Shown here: one piece after another, positions 26,524-33,985 of the stretch
Numbering within the stretch: the first letter of the stretch is position 1
Layout of the letters: every line of letters starts with the position of its first letter
Assembly: GCF_028278985.1 (NCBI RefSeq)
Contig: NZ_JANQTA010000009.1
Span: 1 to 44,130 of the forward strand
Source of the DNA: Candidatus Nitrosopumilus sp.
GTDB lineage: Archaea; Thermoproteota; Nitrososphaeria; Nitrososphaerales; Nitrosopumilaceae
Direction of reading: 5' to 3'
Length of the DNA: 44,130 nt
Made by a program: the position numbers and the translations under genes
Notes under the pieces: model-generated
Database searches by the model: none
What the model was told of the DNA's origin: nothing
The model's input: the letters and a program-made list of their open reading frames with translations, nothing else

Positions 26524-26586
26524 ATGTCTCCCAAAGAGATACCGTTCCCGAGAGACGTAGTGAACCTCTCGGCAGAATTATTCTAA
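26524..26586 (+). other. Hairpin-containing intergenic element; 20-codon mini-ORF or small RNA
   Basis: Between the RAM gene and glnK a TATA-like TTTTATACT (26481-26489) precedes a segment with a perfect 7-bp inverted repeat CCGAGAG/CTCTCGG (26548-26554 and 26566-26572, 11-nt loop). A 20-codon frame ATG 26524 to TAA 26586 encodes MSPKEIPFPRDVVNLSAELF and spans the hairpin. GC content is higher than in the surrounding sequence. It may be a small RNA, a mini-protein or a structured 3' element of the RAM transcript. The sequence alone does not decide. Confidence 0.35.
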
Positions 26587-26618
26587 ATTGTAAAAAATAT
26601 TGTTATAAAAGAAAATGA

Positions 26619-26960
26619 TTAGAGGGCTTCACTACCACTCTTTTTTGAAGCAATATTTAGAACACTGTCTACACTTGATACGACTATAATTCCATCTCCA
26701 CCTTTTCCTGTAAAAGCTGCATCTGCAATTGCTGTAGTAACTTTTTCTACTTCTGCGTCATCGACAATTGTACTAACAGTTGCAACTTTGTTATATTCTG
26801 CAACCATTGAACCTGTTCCTCTTCCAGATCTGATGGTTTGTCTTTCACCAGAACCTCTACCATTGCCTTCTAAAATGGTAAAACCCCCAACGATGTCATT
26901 TATGGCATCAGAAACTGCACCTATTTTATTGCCTTGAATTGTTGCCTCAATTCGTTTCAT
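26619..26960 (-). CDS. glnK: PII signal-transduction protein (GlnB/GlnK family)
   Basis: The 113-residue protein begins MKRIEATIQGNKIGAVSDAI, as in PII proteins. The C-terminal signature GKGGDGIIVVSSVDSVLNI matches the ATP/2-oxoglutarate-binding B/C loops. The T-loop region (about residues 36-60, GRGSGERQTIRSGRGTGSM) is Gly/Ser/Arg-rich and lacks the classical YRGAEY with the uridylylated Tyr. PII proteins sense energy and 2-oxoglutarate and control ammonium transport and assimilation. No amt gene is adjacent, so its target is unknown. It is transcribed alone, towards the hairpin element. Confidence 0.88.
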   Translation of the reverse strand: MKRIEATIQGNKIGAVSDAINDIVGGFTILEGNGRGSGERQTIRSGRGTGSMVAEYNKVATVSTIVDDAEVEKVTTAIADAAFTGKGGDGIIVVSSVDSVLNIASKKSGSEAL

Positions 26961-27079
26961 TTGAATTGATTTTTCCCTATTGTTTAAAAAAGATCATATG
27001 TTTTTATGAATATTTTATGATACTATGTTGGTTATTTCACTATCCTCTGACCTTTTTAATTCAAAAAATAATCAAAATT

Positions 27080-27256
27080 ATGAAAAGTGATGAAAAAAGA
27101 TCTCATAGATTGAATTATCTTCTAAAATGCTATCTTACCGACCCTCAGGAAAAATCACTTTATCTTAGGGCAAAACAGATGGGAGTTTCTGATTCTACAG
27201 CCAAAGATTACATTAGAACTGTAATAATTCAGGCCAAAAAAATTCATACAAGATAA
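27080..27256 (+). CDS. Small helix-turn-helix-like protein
   Basis: The 58-residue basic product starts at ATG 27080. The segment LRAKQMGVSDSTAKDYIRTVIIQAKK looks like a helix-turn-helix with a recognition helix, and the N-terminal KRSHRLNYLLKCYL forms another helix. It resembles short DNA-binding proteins of Thaumarchaeota, but I cannot name the family. An open frame continues upstream to 26939, but that part (FYEYFMILCWLFHYPL) looks non-coding and overlaps the glnK start. A DNA-binding role is inferred from the motif only. Confidence 0.6.
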   Translation: MKSDEKRSHRLNYLLKCYLTDPQEKSLYLRAKQMGVSDSTAKDYIRTVIIQAKKIHTR

Positions 27257-27330
27257 CCCTCTCTTCAAAAAGAAATTCTTCGAAATATTAAACAAGTATT
27301 CATAAATAATCATTTGATAGGTGAATAAAC

Positions 27331-28035
27331 ATGGAAGAATCCTTACATGATGACGTAAAGGCTCTTTTAGACAAAGATTTTGGAGATGATAGAATTCTCA
27401 AGCAAATCCTCAGAGCATGTGAAAATGATGAGGTAATTAGTAACTTTGAAAGAAATTATGTTAAAAAACTAGCAGAAAAACATCTTGGCAGAAAACCACC
27501 TGTTGAACCTAATGAAATTCCACCAAAAGAAGAAAAACCAGTTCCAGATGTTGTGATTCCTGAACCTTCAACTGTTCAACAAACACAAACATTCCAAACT
27601 CCTCCACCTAAAATTACATCTGAAAACAAAAAAAATTCTAAAATTATGATGGGCATTGGTGGTATTGCACTTGTAATCATTATTGCAATTGCTGCAACAT
27701 ATGGTGGAATGTCTACTGATTCTCCTGGAGTAGTTGATGATCCTATTACTCCAGTTGATGCTTCATTATCAATAAAATCAGATTTGAATTCATATGATGC
27801 AAAAGATCTTATCTCTATTAGTGGAAATTCTGAAACTTCAGGAACTGCAAATCTCTCAATAGAAAATCAAGATGGAGAATTAGTTTGGGCAGAACAAGTT
27901 TCTATCAATAGTAATGGTAAATATTCAACACTTGCAATTGCAGGAGGCCCTGGTTGGGAGAAATCTGGAACTTATTCATTAATTGTAGATAATGGAAAAG
28001 AAACCAAAACAACTACTTTTACATTTACATCTTAA
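27331..28035 (+). CDS. Single-pass membrane protein with cytosolic N-domain and extracellular beta domain
   Basis: The 234-residue protein has an acidic helical N-terminal domain (1-55). A Pro-rich linker follows (about 55-100, EIPPKEEKPVPDVVIPEP), then one transmembrane helix (about 107-125, IGGIALVIIIAIAATYGG), and a C-terminal Ig-like domain with NSYDAKDLISISGNSE and KSGTYSLIVDNG. That last domain is similar in style to the extracellular domains of the protein at 192-1178. There is no N-terminal signal peptide, so the N-domain should be cytosolic. A sensor or anchor role is possible. It ends tail-to-tail with the next gene, with a 4-nt overlap. Confidence 0.75.
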   Translation: MEESLHDDVKALLDKDFGDDRILKQILRACENDEVISNFERNYVKKLAEKHLGRKPPVEPNEIPPKEEKPVPDVVIPEPSTVQQTQTFQTPPPKITSENKKNSKIMMGIGGIALVIIIAIAATYGGMSTDSPGVVDDPITPVDASLSIKSDLNSYDAKDLISISGNSETSGTANLSIENQDGELVWAEQVSINSNGKYSTLAIAGGPGWEKSGTYSLIVDNGKETKTTTFTFTS

Positions 28036-28607
28036 TCAAATTCTTTCCAATGTGAATCGACTAAATCTCTTAATTTTTCTACAGTGATTTCTTCCATGTA
28101 TTCTCTATAAACAATGAACTTGTTTTGTCTTCCTGAATCTTCTCCGTAGATGTCATTAGTATTTTTTGGAACAGCACCTGTTTTCCAATGATTCATTTCA
28201 AATAACCACACTGTTGCATCTGGATTTGAAAAATTGATTTCATCACATCCAATTATGTATAGATAGCATTTAGTTGCAAGGTTTAGTTTCTCATGCAGTT
28301 TCTCATATGCAATCATTTGTCCTAATGGGATGTTGATTTTATCATTGTGAAATCCTTTGAATTCTAGAATAACAAATCCTCCATTATGCTCTATCATCCA
28401 GTCAATATCCGTGCCTCCTGAGGAAACCATACCATGAACAATGAGATTCCCTAATACCTCTCGACCTCTAGTGAATTCTGATTCATCAAAAATTTGGTAT
28501 TTTGCCTTTGGACTTTTTCGTAAAAATTGTTGAGAAATAGGCTTGTTTTTGTTTGATTCGTCTTTCTCATAAAATGTATCAATCAAATCTGAAGTCTCAT
28601 TGGCCAT
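28032..28607 (-). CDS. Candidate PD-(D/E)XK-fold protein, unknown function
   Basis: The 191-residue protein carries a motif series typical of PD-(D/E)XK nucleases of the RecB/Cas4 style. It has an Asp at 67 and 69 (GGTDIDWMIEH), Glu82-Phe-Lys84 at the end of a hydrophobic strand (FVILEFKG), and Gln97-x3-Tyr101 (GQMIAYEKL). The rest is alpha/beta with no membrane segment. If the fold is right, it could cut DNA or RNA; the family also includes non-catalytic members. It is not linked to restriction, CRISPR or RecB genes. The neighbours are a small unknown gene and TBP. Confidence 0.6.
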   Translation of the reverse strand: MANETSDLIDTFYEKDESNKNKPISQQFLRKSPKAKYQIFDESEFTRGREVLGNLIVHGMVSSGGTDIDWMIEHNGGFVILEFKGFHNDKINIPLGQMIAYEKLHEKLNLATKCYLYIIGCDEINFSNPDATVWLFEMNHWKTGAVPKNTNDIYGEDSGRQNKFIVYREYMEEITVEKLRDLVDSHWKEFD

Positions 28608-28678
28608 AGACTAACCAATTTTTTTTCTAAATGATAAAACAATTTGTAAAATTAAATTCAGTATGGTATATTCTAGAT

Positions 28679-28900
28679 TTATCTACTCAGATTTTCTCCA
28701 GAACTACCCTTGTATAAAATAAAATATTCATCTGGGTTTTTTCTGTCCTTTTTTGCTTTTAGTGCATCTTGATACATTTCAAAATGCTCTACCAGATACA
28801 ATTGATTCCCAGGTTCTGCAAAATAATCAATTCCAATTAAATCAAAACCTGATTCAGGCGTTAGTTTCTTTTTTTCTTCAGCATACGAGTCTGTAGACAT
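28679..28900 (-). CDS. Small acidic protein of unknown function
   Basis: The 73-residue product is charged (Lys/Glu/Asp-rich), soluble and without recognised motifs. The central part FDLIGIDYFAEPGNQLYLVEHFEMYQ is predicted alpha/beta. It lies 8 nt downstream of the TBP stop on the same strand, so it is probably in the TBP transcript. The lack of a longer overlapping frame and the operon position support it as a gene. Confidence 0.55.
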   Translation of the reverse strand: MSTDSYAEEKKKLTPESGFDLIGIDYFAEPGNQLYLVEHFEMYQDALKAKKDRKNPDEYFILYKGSSGENLSR

Positions 28901-28908
28901 TTTTTAAT

Positions 28909-29472
28909 TTACTGATCGTAAATCATTAAATTTTTTTCTTCTAATAATGAGTGTAAATTGTGTACTGAACGATAAACGTCTGATTCTTTTTTTGCACCTG
29001 TACAAACTAACTTACCAGATGCAAACAATAGGATTACAGTTTTAGGATCTAACATTCTATGAATTAAACCTGGAAATTGTTCTGGCTCATACATACTTCT
29101 TGGTAATGTTCTAGCTGCTTTTTCCAAATGAATTTTTCCTCCTAGATTAATTGCAGCAACAATGTTTTGTACAGTAATTACCGCATCATTTTTAATTTTG
29201 ATTTTGCCTTTTCTTAATTTTTGAACCACTGTGTTAACAGCTTTGATTGCCATCTCTTCAGATTTTGCACCAGTGCAAACCATTTTTCCTGTTCTAAAAA
29301 TCAATGTTGCAGTTCTAGGAGTGTTTAATCTAAAGACAAGTCCTGGAAATTGTTCAGGATGATATTCTGTATCTGGAAACTTTTCTGTAATTTCATTCAA
29401 ATCAATTTTTTGTTCAATGGATGCTGATGCAACTACATTTTCAACACTGACAATAGGTTTGGTTTGAGGCAT
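28909..29472 (-). CDS. tbp: TATA-box-binding protein (TBP)
   Basis: The 187-residue protein shows the two direct repeats of the TBP saddle. The first has NVVASASIEQKIDLNEI and YHPEQFPGLVFRL, and the second has NIVAAINLGGKIHLEKAA and YEPEQFPGLIHRM. Each repeat ends in the GKMVCTGAK / GKLVCTGAK stirrup. It recognises TATA boxes and recruits TFB and RNA polymerase. Length is normal for archaeal TBP. Its own upstream region contains two TATA-like sites in tandem. Confidence 0.97.
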   Translation of the reverse strand: MPQTKPIVSVENVVASASIEQKIDLNEITEKFPDTEYHPEQFPGLVFRLNTPRTATLIFRTGKMVCTGAKSEEMAIKAVNTVVQKLRKGKIKIKNDAVITVQNIVAAINLGGKIHLEKAARTLPRSMYEPEQFPGLIHRMLDPKTVILLFASGKLVCTGAKKESDVYRSVHNLHSLLEEKNLMIYDQ

Positions 29473-29480
29473 GACGAGGG

Positions 29481-29507
29481 ACTTTAAATAGGCCCTTTAT
29501 ATATACT
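29481..29507 (-). promoter_or_regulatory. Tandem TATA-like boxes upstream of tbp
   Basis: On the minus strand TATATATAAA (29496-29505) is centred 28 nt before ATG 29472 and is the likely promoter. A second box TATTTAAAGT (29481-29490) lies between it and the start. TBP binding there could block its own transcript, a possible autoregulatory arrangement. Confidence 0.45.
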
Positions 29508-29534
29508 AGACATAATTTTTGCACTCATTGATTT

Positions 29535-29990
29535 CTAATGATGTCCAATCCATTGATATCGGTATTCTTCATCGATAATATCTGAAACAATCTCTTTGTT
29601 TTTGATTTTTGTTTTAGGTAAATCTACATCAAAAAAACCCAATTGACCCTTCCATGGAATTGGAATTCTAAATGCTTTGAAATTTTTCAACATAAATCCG
29701 TACGTTCGATCTTGAAATTTTTTTCCTGCAAAATGGAATTGTTTATCATCATTTACCTCTTTTTTTGAATTGTATTTTTTTACATCATACAACTCTGCTT
29801 TTCCTACAATTGCCCCTGTTGCTAACTTATGATTAATTTTTAATCGCTTACAGTCTTCAGTTCTAATTTTTAATGGAGCATGAACTAAAAACTCTCCTCT
29901 GAAATTAGTATTCCATTTTCTTAATTCTATGGTTTTTTTGCCTGAAATTATTAGATTAGCAAATGGTTGTGATACTGAAAGACATTTCAA
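29535..29990 (-). CDS. ASCH/PUA-like domain protein
   Basis: The 151-residue protein starts with the ASCH signature MKCLSVSQPFANLIISGKKTIELRKWNTNFRG and continues with LVHAPLKI and AIVGKAELYDV. ASCH domains are PUA-like beta-barrels that bind RNA or act as N4-acetylcytidine amidohydrolases or related enzymes. The substrate here is unknown. The start is 4 nt after the stop of the upstream PLP-enzyme gene on the minus strand, so they are probably co-transcribed. Confidence 0.85.
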   Translation of the reverse strand: MKCLSVSQPFANLIISGKKTIELRKWNTNFRGEFLVHAPLKIRTEDCKRLKINHKLATGAIVGKAELYDVKKYNSKKEVNDDKQFHFAGKKFQDRTYGFMLKNFKAFRIPIPWKGQLGFFDVDLPKTKIKNKEIVSDIIDEEYRYQWIGHH

Positions 29991-29994
29991 ATTA

Positions 29995-31530
29995 TTATTC
30001 TCTAGCTATCTGGATATACTCACCAGGGTTTTTACCTCTACCTTCTGGCAAATCAGTAATACCACCATTCAAACTTTGAGTAACAATTCCTTTACTTGCA
30101 AGTACTTGTGCAGTCATAAATGAAGTATTTCCAGCCATACATACTAGTAATGATTTTCCATTTGAACCATCAAATTCTTTGCTTAGCTCCTCAGGAACTT
30201 GCTGAGTAGATAATAATGAGTTAATTGTTCCAGCTTTTGGAACAGCAATTTTTGATTTATCTACACCTAATGATTTTGCAATCATTTCAATTCCTTCTTC
30301 TTTTGGAGCATATTGTGTGTGTACCCATACTATTCTGTCATATTCACTTGCAACTGATGCTGCATCTTCTAATGAAATTCTCATAGGAAGTTTGTCTTGA
30401 GAAATTTGTTCAAAGTTCTTTCTGTATTTCTCAATTCCATCAGCTACTATAACAACAAATTTTGAGCCTAATCCCGCACTTATCATTTCTAATGTTGAAT
30501 ACAACTCAAGTGCTGTGCTTTCTCCAATATCGTATCCCTTATCAACAAAGAATTTCAAAAGGAATTTTGCTTTCTCAAAATCAACAACATGTTCAGTATA
30601 TGCCTCTGGATTGTATAATGTCAAGCCCTCTGCTTTGGAATGAGTTCTAATTCCTGCTACATCTTGACCTTGAGGAGGGAAAACAACGTGAACTGCTTTC
30701 TTGTTGTATTTTTCAGACATGTATTTGCTTAGACCACCTGATGTTCCACCAGTTCCAAAAGAACAAACTAAATCAAAGTTTTCTAATGAATCTCCATTTT
30801 CATGTAATTGCTGATCAATTTCTGGTGCAGTTACAGTATTGTGAATGTCAATGTTTAATTCGTTATCATATTGTTTTGGACAGAACATACCGTAAATTTC
30901 TGCAAGGAAACTTGCTAAATTGATAATATCTTGTTTAGCTAACAATGTTTCAATTTCGCCAATGTTTTTATCAAAAACTTCAGGATCAAAACCCATCTCA
31001 GCTAATTGAGAACGAACATTTGCAGCAGTAGCTTTTGCAGCCATTTCGTCTGCTTTATTTTCCATTCCTGGTGCAGGACAAATATCCATATCTAAATCCA
31101 TTATTCGAATATTTTCATTTCTTAATTCTTTGAAAACTCCTTCTTGGAGCTTTCTTGAAACTAGTGCAACTACTGTAACTCCAAGTTTAGATAACAAACC
31201 AAGAGCAATTCCAAAGTTTCCTGAAGTTGCTTCAATTACTACTCGTTTTCCATTACATTTTCCTGATTTTATAGCCTCATGAATTATGTGGGATGCTGCT
31301 CTTACTTTGATAGAACCACTTATTAATTCTGAATCAAATTTTCCGTAAATTTTCAAATCTTGATTATCTAAATCAACTTTGAAGACATTTTTTGCACATT
31401 CTTTGAAATCTTGTGTGAGATCAACTAATGGTGTTGCGTTAACTATCTTGTCACCTTCACGATGAGGGATTTGGTTCCAAATTTCTTGTTCAAATTTTTG
31501 AATTAGTGCATTATCTACGGTTTCTGACAT
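29995..31530 (-). CDS. PLP-dependent beta-family enzyme (cysteine synthase-like) with C-terminal rhodanese-like domain
   Basis: This 511-residue protein has a fold-type II PLP domain. It shows ELISGSIKVRAA with the Schiff-base Lys, EATSGNFGIALGLL for PLP binding, and the phosphate loop CSFGTGGTSGGLSKY. Residues 120-210 contain an insertion with CPAPGMENKADEMAA. After about residue 385 a rhodanese-like segment follows, with SLLVCMAGNTSFMTAQVLASKG (Cys in the active-site loop position) and QSLNGGITDLP. A cysteine synthase or desulfhydrase joined to a sulfurtransferase would hand sulfur on directly; this is an inference. The fusion is unusual. The substrate is not certain. Confidence 0.82.
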   Translation of the reverse strand: MSETVDNALIQKFEQEIWNQIPHREGDKIVNATPLVDLTQDFKECAKNVFKVDLDNQDLKIYGKFDSELISGSIKVRAASHIIHEAIKSGKCNGKRVVIEATSGNFGIALGLLSKLGVTVVALVSRKLQEGVFKELRNENIRIMDLDMDICPAPGMENKADEMAAKATAANVRSQLAEMGFDPEVFDKNIGEIETLLAKQDIINLASFLAEIYGMFCPKQYDNELNIDIHNTVTAPEIDQQLHENGDSLENFDLVCSFGTGGTSGGLSKYMSEKYNKKAVHVVFPPQGQDVAGIRTHSKAEGLTLYNPEAYTEHVVDFEKAKFLLKFFVDKGYDIGESTALELYSTLEMISAGLGSKFVVIVADGIEKYRKNFEQISQDKLPMRISLEDAASVASEYDRIVWVHTQYAPKEEGIEMIAKSLGVDKSKIAVPKAGTINSLLSTQQVPEELSKEFDGSNGKSLLVCMAGNTSFMTAQVLASKGIVTQSLNGGITDLPEGRGKNPGEYIQIARE

Positions 31531-31589
31531 TTTTTACTAAATGCCGTTGAATCTTTACTCATAAAATATCTTATGATATGCTTCTGAAT

Positions 31590-33152
31590 CTATGCTTCTA
31601 AAATACTCATTACTTTACTTGGAATATCGTTGAGTCTACTAACTGCCATTGTTTTTTCATATCCAAGATGTCTTAGATTATTTGCAATTGTAGTTGCTCT
31701 AAGTGTATTAGGACCCAATCCTAATGCAACCATGTTAATGCCTAACCCCTTGAGGGATTTTGTCATGTTTCTAACGGCATCTGGATCAGATGGTTCTCCA
31801 TCTGTGAGAGTCAAGAAAATATCTGGTCTTTTTGCTTGTAATACTGGAAACATTTTATCATAAACTTCAGCTAATGGGGTGGAACCATTTGCTACTACTT
31901 GAGCTAGTCTTTTTGCAGAAACATTATTCCATTTGATATTGTCTGGCTTTATTGACCAACATACTACTGCTCTATTTTGTGTACTAAATGCATAAACTGC
32001 AAATTTTACTTTTAGAAATGACAATACTTCACATAAAGCTAAAGTTGCTTTCTTGTATTCTAGTGCATCAGATGCGATACTTGAGGAATGATCTAACAAA
32101 ATCACAATTTTAGTTTTAATGGATTTTTTTACATCAGTAAAAAATGGTTCATGTCCTTCAATGTAACTTTCTTCATCAAATTCATCACCTGAACGAAGAT
32201 GTTGTTCTTTCCATCCTGATCTCCATTCTTTGAATTTTGTTTTTAATCCATTTATGAGATTCAGATCGTAAATTGTTGTTTCATCAACTCCTTTAGTTGT
32301 TGGGGTTTGGATTCCTATTGGTTCAGGTGCTAAGCCTTTGTTTTCAGTTTTTTTATTTTCATCTAGTAATACTTTGTATTCATCAATAACATTATCTCCT
32401 CTCATTACTGCATTAGTGTCTACATTACCAAAGTCGCCTTCTTTATTTTTAGAAATTACTTTTAGAATTCTTCGTAATTCTTCTTCTGTTAATGCCATTC
32501 CAGCTTTCATGAATGGAAGTGAAACTGGAATTGTTAGCAATGAATCAATATCTAAAATTTTTACAATTTCACTAACATTTTTTTCAAGCCATTCAGTATT
32601 CTGTTTTTCTTCAATTGCTTTTTTGACAATTTTTTTTGCAAGAACTGTTGCTTTTTTTATTCTCTCAAAGTGACTAGATTGAATTTCTCCTTTAATTGCT
32701 CCAAACATAAAATATTGGTAAAATGCCTCTACAATCCTTGCTTTTCCATATACTGAGTGTAATTGAGGTCTTGAAACCAACATGTAGGCGTAATTAAAAA
32801 TAATTTCATCATCCATTCCTTTCCAAATCTCTCTTCCTAACTGTTCAACTCTTTGAGTTTCCATAGTGTTGAGAATAAAACCAAATGCATGGTCATTACT
32901 GAGAATTTTTTTACAGTATTTCACACGCATTGCTTCATACCATAATGAGGTTCGAAATTGTCTATACTTTTGAAAATCATTACCTATTCTTTTCTCCAGT
33001 GGTGTTAAGATCACCTTGTTTTCGTTTAGTCTTGTTTTGGTTTCAACTTTGTCTGAAATTTCAACTATCATCTTATCTGATTCAGACCATCTTCTAACTA
33101 GAAATGTGGCAATTTCTACTAGAGAATCATTTTGAAGCTGAATTGATTGCAT
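31590..33152 (-). CDS. VWA-domain protein (CoxE/NorD/BchD-like)
   Basis: The 520-residue protein has an alpha-helical N-terminal region (1-340) and a C-terminal von Willebrand A domain. The metal-ion-dependent adhesion site is intact: DHSSS near residue 354 (DxSxS) and a later LTDGEPSD. Such proteins pair with MoxR-type AAA+ ATPases to insert metals or remodel enzymes (CoxD/CoxE, NorQ/NorD, CbbQ/CbbO, chelatase I/D). Here the AAA+ gene is immediately upstream: its stop is adjacent to this ATG at 33152. The client enzyme is not known. Confidence 0.88.
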   Translation of the reverse strand: MQSIQLQNDSLVEIATFLVRRWSESDKMIVEISDKVETKTRLNENKVILTPLEKRIGNDFQKYRQFRTSLWYEAMRVKYCKKILSNDHAFGFILNTMETQRVEQLGREIWKGMDDEIIFNYAYMLVSRPQLHSVYGKARIVEAFYQYFMFGAIKGEIQSSHFERIKKATVLAKKIVKKAIEEKQNTEWLEKNVSEIVKILDIDSLLTIPVSLPFMKAGMALTEEELRRILKVISKNKEGDFGNVDTNAVMRGDNVIDEYKVLLDENKKTENKGLAPEPIGIQTPTTKGVDETTIYDLNLINGLKTKFKEWRSGWKEQHLRSGDEFDEESYIEGHEPFFTDVKKSIKTKIVILLDHSSSIASDALEYKKATLALCEVLSFLKVKFAVYAFSTQNRAVVCWSIKPDNIKWNNVSAKRLAQVVANGSTPLAEVYDKMFPVLQAKRPDIFLTLTDGEPSDPDAVRNMTKSLKGLGINMVALGLGPNTLRATTIANNLRHLGYEKTMAVSRLNDIPSKVMSILEA

Positions 33153-33944
33153 TTAGTTTCCAAACATTGATGTGATGATATCGCTTACCTTTTGATATTC
33201 AATATTTCCCCATTGTGTGTATACATTTCCAAAAACAATCATTGCTGCCTCTTTTGCAGACATTCCTTTTTCTAATAATTTTCCAAAAGCAATTGTTTCT
33301 CTTAAACTTGGAGAGTAAAACAATTCTTCAACTGCTGCAGCTTGTCTTAGAGTATTTGCAAGTTTGATTGCTTGTGTAATTTCTGATTCATGACCTGAAA
33401 CATGTTTTTTTACAATTTCTAATTCAACATCTTCTGGGGGATATTCTAATCTAATTCGTACAGGAAATCTACTCAATAATTGTGGTGGTAATTCCTTTGT
33501 ACCACTGTGCGTCAATGGATTAATTGTTGCAACAACAAACCAATTCTCTTTTGCTCTAACAACTTCCCCTGTAGATTCTTTTAATGCAATTTGTCTTCTG
33601 TCATCTAATGCTTCATCAAGTCTAAGCAAGACATCAGCTTCTGCAGAATTTATCTCGTCAAGATATAGCATATCTCCTTCTCTCATAGATTTTATCAGTA
33701 GGCCTTCATCAAAACTGACAGTTCCTTCATTGAGGGTTTTAGTACCAATGAGATGACTCTCTCTTGTTCTGAGACTAAAGTTGATTGATTCCAAGTTCAC
33801 ATTCTTATTTTTTGCAAAATCTCTTACAAGTGAAGTCTTTCCTGTACCTTTTGGTCCAATTATGAGCACGAATAAGCCTGATTCGTAGGCTTTGTTGAGA
33901 ATTTCTATTGAATTATTCCAATCAAGATATGATACTTCTTCCAA
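33153..33944 (-). CDS. MoxR-type AAA+ ATPase, partner of the VWA protein
   Basis: The protein is about 263 residues with Walker A GPKGTGKTS near residue 30, Walker B MLYLDEIN, sensor 1 VATINP and arginine-finger region LLSRFPVRIRLEYPPED. This is the MoxR/CbbQ/NorQ class. I prefer TTG 33944 because TTAAATAT on the minus strand lies about 29 nt upstream, fitting a leaderless transcript. It also avoids a 67-nt overlap with the reductase gene. The alternative ATG 34052 would add a Lys/Arg-rich 36-residue tail that reads through another gene's conserved end. The VWA gene follows without a gap. Confidence 0.85.
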   Translation of the reverse strand: MEEVSYLDWNNSIEILNKAYESGLFVLIIGPKGTGKTSLVRDFAKNKNVNLESINFSLRTRESHLIGTKTLNEGTVSFDEGLLIKSMREGDMLYLDEINSAEADVLLRLDEALDDRRQIALKESTGEVVRAKENWFVVATINPLTHSGTKELPPQLLSRFPVRIRLEYPPEDVELEIVKKHVSGHESEITQAIKLANTLRQAAAVEELFYSPSLRETIAFGKLLEKGMSAKEAAMIVFGNVYTQWGNIEYQKVSDIITSMFGN

Positions 33945-33985
33945 AGTATGTTTTGATGGATTGCAACAATATTTAATTTTAGATC

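Noticed and set aside
26939-27079. Upstream extension of the small HTH-like gene
   Set aside because: It would overlap the glnK start and adds an aromatic, hydrophobic segment with no signal function; ATG 27080 gives a clean small domain.
28032-28607. Restriction or CRISPR-associated nuclease locus
   Set aside because: No methyltransferase, cas gene, toxin or phage gene is nearby, so the PD-(D/E)XK motif set alone is not evidence of a defence system.
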